Source: Neotabrizicola shimadae (GTDB taxonomy: Bacteria; Pseudomonadota; Alphaproteobacteria; Rhodobacterales; Rhodobacteraceae). From it: DNA of 64,000 nt. The position numbers were made by a program, and so were the translations under genes. The stretch covers positions 2,982,001 to 3,046,000 of the forward strand of contig NZ_CP069370.1 of NCBI RefSeq assembly GCF_019623905.1, in the 5' to 3' direction. This document shows positions 62,157 to 64,000 of this stretch, piece by piece (position 1 is the stretch's first letter; each line of letters opens with the position of its first letter). A model generated the notes under the pieces. It ran no database searches. It was not told the origin of the DNA and saw only the letters and a program-made list of their open reading frames with translations.

Positions 62157-62185
62157 AGGCGCAGGGGGAACCCGCACCGGCGCGG

Positions 62186-64000
62186 TCATTCCGCGGCCTG
62201 TGCGAAGGTGCCCGGCTCGGTCTCTGCCTCGGCGATCACCGCTTTCAGGCGCTTGGCCAGCACCCGGACGTTCGGTTCCAGCACCATGGAATCGTGGTCG
62301 CCCGGCACCTCGATCACCTTCAGCCCCGGCGCAAAGCGGGTCAGGTCGTTGTCGGGGAAGACATATTCCCGCGCCGATGAAACCCACCTGCCCCCCGTCA
62401 CCTTCCAGCGACGGTCCAGCGGCGGACGGAACAGAACGGTGCGGCCATTATGAACGGTCATTTCATAACGCGGCAGCGCAGCCCGGAAGGCGGCCTCGAT
62501 GGCGGCATTGTGGAAGCCCTCGGCGCTGTCCTCGGCCTTCTCGTGCTTGCCCCGGCGTTCCCAGTCCCATCGCTGCCTGGCCCAGTCGATCAGGAAGCCC
62601 GGCCCCTTTTCGCGCAGTTCCGCCGCCTTGATCGCGGCCTTGTCGGCGCGCGACAGCGCGGGGCGCAGGGGGATTGGCGTGTCAAGCAGCACAAGAAGCG
62701 AGACCTCTTCCCGCGCCGCTTCCAGCTGGCGGGCGATTTCCCAGGCAATCAGCCCGCCGCCCGAGAAGCCGCCCAGCATGTAGGGCCCTTTCGGCTGCAC
62801 CTGCCGCATCTCGGCCAGGTAATCCCGCGCGGCCTCGACAAAATCCTCATGCGGCGCAGCATCGCCGTAAAGCCCCCGCGCCTGCAGGCCGTAGAACGGG
62901 CGGTCGCCGCCGATGAGTTGGGCCAGGTGGCGCAGGTTCAGCACGTTGCCGAACATGCCGGCCACCAGGAAGAAGGGTTGGCGCGGCCCGCCTTCGCCCT
63001 GGTGCATCGGCACCAGATGGGTGAAGCGCCGCGCCGGCGCCACAGGCCGGGCCGCGGGTGCGCTGTCATCCTGCGGGCCGATCTCGGCCTCGATCAGCCG
63101 GGCGCAGGCGGCGACCGTCGGCGCCTCGAACAGGACCGAGATCGGGAAATCCACGCGCCAGGCCTTCTTCACCATGGCGAACAGCCGCACGGCGATCAGC
63201 GAATGGCCCCCCAGGTCGAAGAAGCTGTCCTCCACGCCCACGCGGGCCACCCCCAGCAGCTCCTGCCAGAAGCCCACCAGCGTGCGTTCGATGTCGTTCC
63301 CTGGCTCGACATAGGCCGTGTTCAGGTCGGGCCGGTCAAAGCTCTGCCCCTCGGGCCGCTCGGCTTCGGCGGCGCGGGTCAAAGCCACCAGCGCGGGCAG
63401 GTCCAGCGAGGAGACGATGATCTGGCTTTGCCCGGCTGCCAGCGCGCGGCGGAAGGCCTCGGCGCCCTCTTCGGGGCGTATGCCACGGGCAAAGCTGTGA
63501 AGCAGCCGCTCTTCGGCGGGTGAGGCGGCCCTGGCCGTGCCGCCCTCGACCTCCAGGTCGCGGGCCTGCGGCGGCGTCAGCGTCAGCGCGCCCTCCAGCC
63601 GGCGAATGGTGAAGCCGGTGATCTCGGCGCAGACCTCGCCCTCGGGCGTGGCCAGCGTCACGTCAAAGCGCGCCACCGGCCCCTCGGCGCGGTTGGCCCC
63701 GGCGTTACGCACATGGCTCACGATCCGGGCCGGCAGCGGACGCCAGAGCCGCAGCCGGTCATAGGCCACCGGCACCCAAAGGTGAGAGGGGCGATAGCCC
63801 GCGATCAGCTCCATCGCCCAGCCGGTAGCAATATCCATCAGGGCGGGGTGGATCAGCCATCCCTGCCCGGCCTCGCCCGCGAACTTGGCCGGCAGCGCCA
63901 GATCGGCAAGGCCTTCCCCCTTGCCGAAGGCGCGCGTTTCCAGCACGCGCCAGCGCGGACCAAAGCGCAGGTGGTCTTCCTGCCCGGTGCGCAGGCCGGC
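62186..64000 (-). CDS. Type I polyketide synthase, C-terminal part (dehydratase, ACP, thioesterase)
   Basis: The gene runs in from beyond the right edge; 604 residues are visible (numbered from the edge). Residues 1-137 are the second hot-dog half of a PS-DH dehydratase (GPRWRVLE; Asp56 in HPALMDIATG). A segment at 165-205 (GIRPEEGAEAFRRALA, QIIVSSLDL) resembles the tail normally found after a ketoreductase. The ACP is at 235-305 with Ser267 (FFDLGGHSLIAV). The thioesterase (about 325-604) has Ser413 (GGFSGGG), probable Asp440 (LLVLLDT) and His569 (PGDHDSM). The thioesterase should release the chain; its presence here, before the NRPS in gene order, matters for pathway logic. Confidence 0.9.
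   Translation of the reverse strand, partial: AGLRTGQEDHLRFGPRWRVLETRAFGKGEGLADLALPAKFAGEAGQGWLIHPALMDIATGWAMELIAGYRPSHLWVPVAYDRLRLWRPLPARIVSHVRNAGANRAEGPVARFDVTLATPEGEVCAEITGFTIRRLEGALTLTPPQARDLEVEGGTARAASPAEERLLHSFARGIRPEEGAEAFRRALAAGQSQIIVSSLDLPALVALTRAAEAERPEGQSFDRPDLNTAYVEPGNDIERTLVGFWQELLGVARVGVEDSFFDLGGHSLIAVRLFAMVKKAWRVDFPISVLFEAPTVAACARLIEAEIGPQDDSAPAARPVAPARRFTHLVPMHQGEGGPRQPFFLVAGMFGNVLNLRHLAQLIGGDRPFYGLQARGLYGDAAPHEDFVEAARDYLAEMRQVQPKGPYMLGGFSGGGLIAWEIARQLEAAREEVSLLVLLDTPIPLRPALSRADKAAIKAAELREKGPGFLIDWARQRWDWERRGKHEKAEDSAEGFHNAAIEAAFRAALPRYEMTVHNGRTVLFRPPLDRRWKVTGGRWVSSAREYVFPDNDLTRFAPGLKVIEVPGDHDSMVLEPNVRVLAKRLKAVIAEAETEPGTFAQAAE

Noticed and set aside
1-64000. tRNA genes, CRISPR arrays, prophage or insertion-sequence transposases
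   Set aside because: No cloverleaf-like sequences with a GGTTCGAATCC-type arm, no regularly spaced repeats, and no transposase, integrase or phage structural proteins were recognised.

Overview
The window is high-GC chromosomal DNA from an alphaproteobacterium, most likely a member of the Rhodobacteraceae (Rhodobacter/Gemmobacter/Tabrizicola-like). The evidence is gene content and order: argH, small lipoprotein, lysA, TIGR02302/DUF4175 protein, MJ0042 zinc-ribbon protein, ftsEX, plsC; a free-standing aa3-oxidase subunit IV mini-gene; COQ9 near rpsU; ETF-ubiquinone oxidoreductase opposite greA; phbAB; and small DUF465, DUF2007 and DUF6173 genes. All identifications come from reading the translated sequence; no database search was run.

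Layout. 1-6 kb: end of a UPF0178 gene, a tightly coupled EamA exporter / HAD hydrolase / ornithine-cyclodeaminase operon, a DHFR-like reductase with an HxlR regulator, a secreted APCDD1-like protein, and an ArsR regulator fused translationally to a tandem-SRPBCC protein. 6-12 kb: accessory-looking segment with a 1213-residue autotransporter, an RNase T2-like gene remnant, an acidic RTX protein and a cluster of short palindromic repeats. 12-21 kb: PIG3-type quinone oxidoreductase, COQ9, a second HxlR regulator facing a small membrane protein, rpsU, a transglutaminase-like protein, Lrp regulator/alanine dehydrogenase pair, a ferric-reductase-like membrane protein, a second RTX protein, mscL and a GST. 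21-31 kb: Sua5/TsaC, acyl-CoA dehydrogenase with an MBL hydrolase, small DUF6173 and oxidase subunit IV genes, a lipoprotein, mobA/mobB (molybdenum cofactor), GNAT, greA and ETF-QO. 31-44 kb: TPR protein with ispE, polyprenyl diphosphate synthase, DUF2007/methyltransferase, phbB and phbA (polyhydroxybutyrate synthesis), a degenerate EAL protein, tag, and a patatin/GntP-permease pair. 44-56 kb: housekeeping run of argH, lysA, DUF4175, ftsEX, plsC, TfoX and PPOX proteins. 56-64 kb: a minus-strand biosynthetic operon running in from beyond the right edge: PKS end (dehydratase, ACP, thioesterase), glycosyltransferase, an unusual single-module NRPS, and a phosphopantetheinyl transferase.

The most notable system is the terminal operon. 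Its NRPS has an intact-looking formyltransferase domain, a condensation remnant without the catalytic HHxxxDG motif, an adenylation domain whose ten specificity positions read almost exactly as the glycine code, a luciferase-like FMN monooxygenase spliced into that adenylation domain between core motifs A4 and A5, and a carrier domain. This is the arrangement of the MupA/Atu3671 family and recalls the glycine-oxidising MtaG/MelG modules. The phosphopantetheinyl transferase that could activate the carriers is the last gene of the same operon, and the glycosyltransferase's ribosome-binding site lies inside a perfect 26-bp palindrome.

Other items worth attention: a three-copy element of about 86 bp with an 18-bp palindrome placed against gene 3' ends, two copies of which contain a perfect TTAA-N7-TTAA CtrA-type box; GTAG-footed REP-like palindromes; a bacterial relative of the vertebrate Wnt inhibitor APCDD1; mobA without a usual start codon; and a G/C strand-bias change between about 36 and 41 kb. 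No tRNA, rRNA, CRISPR array, insertion sequence or phage gene was recognised.
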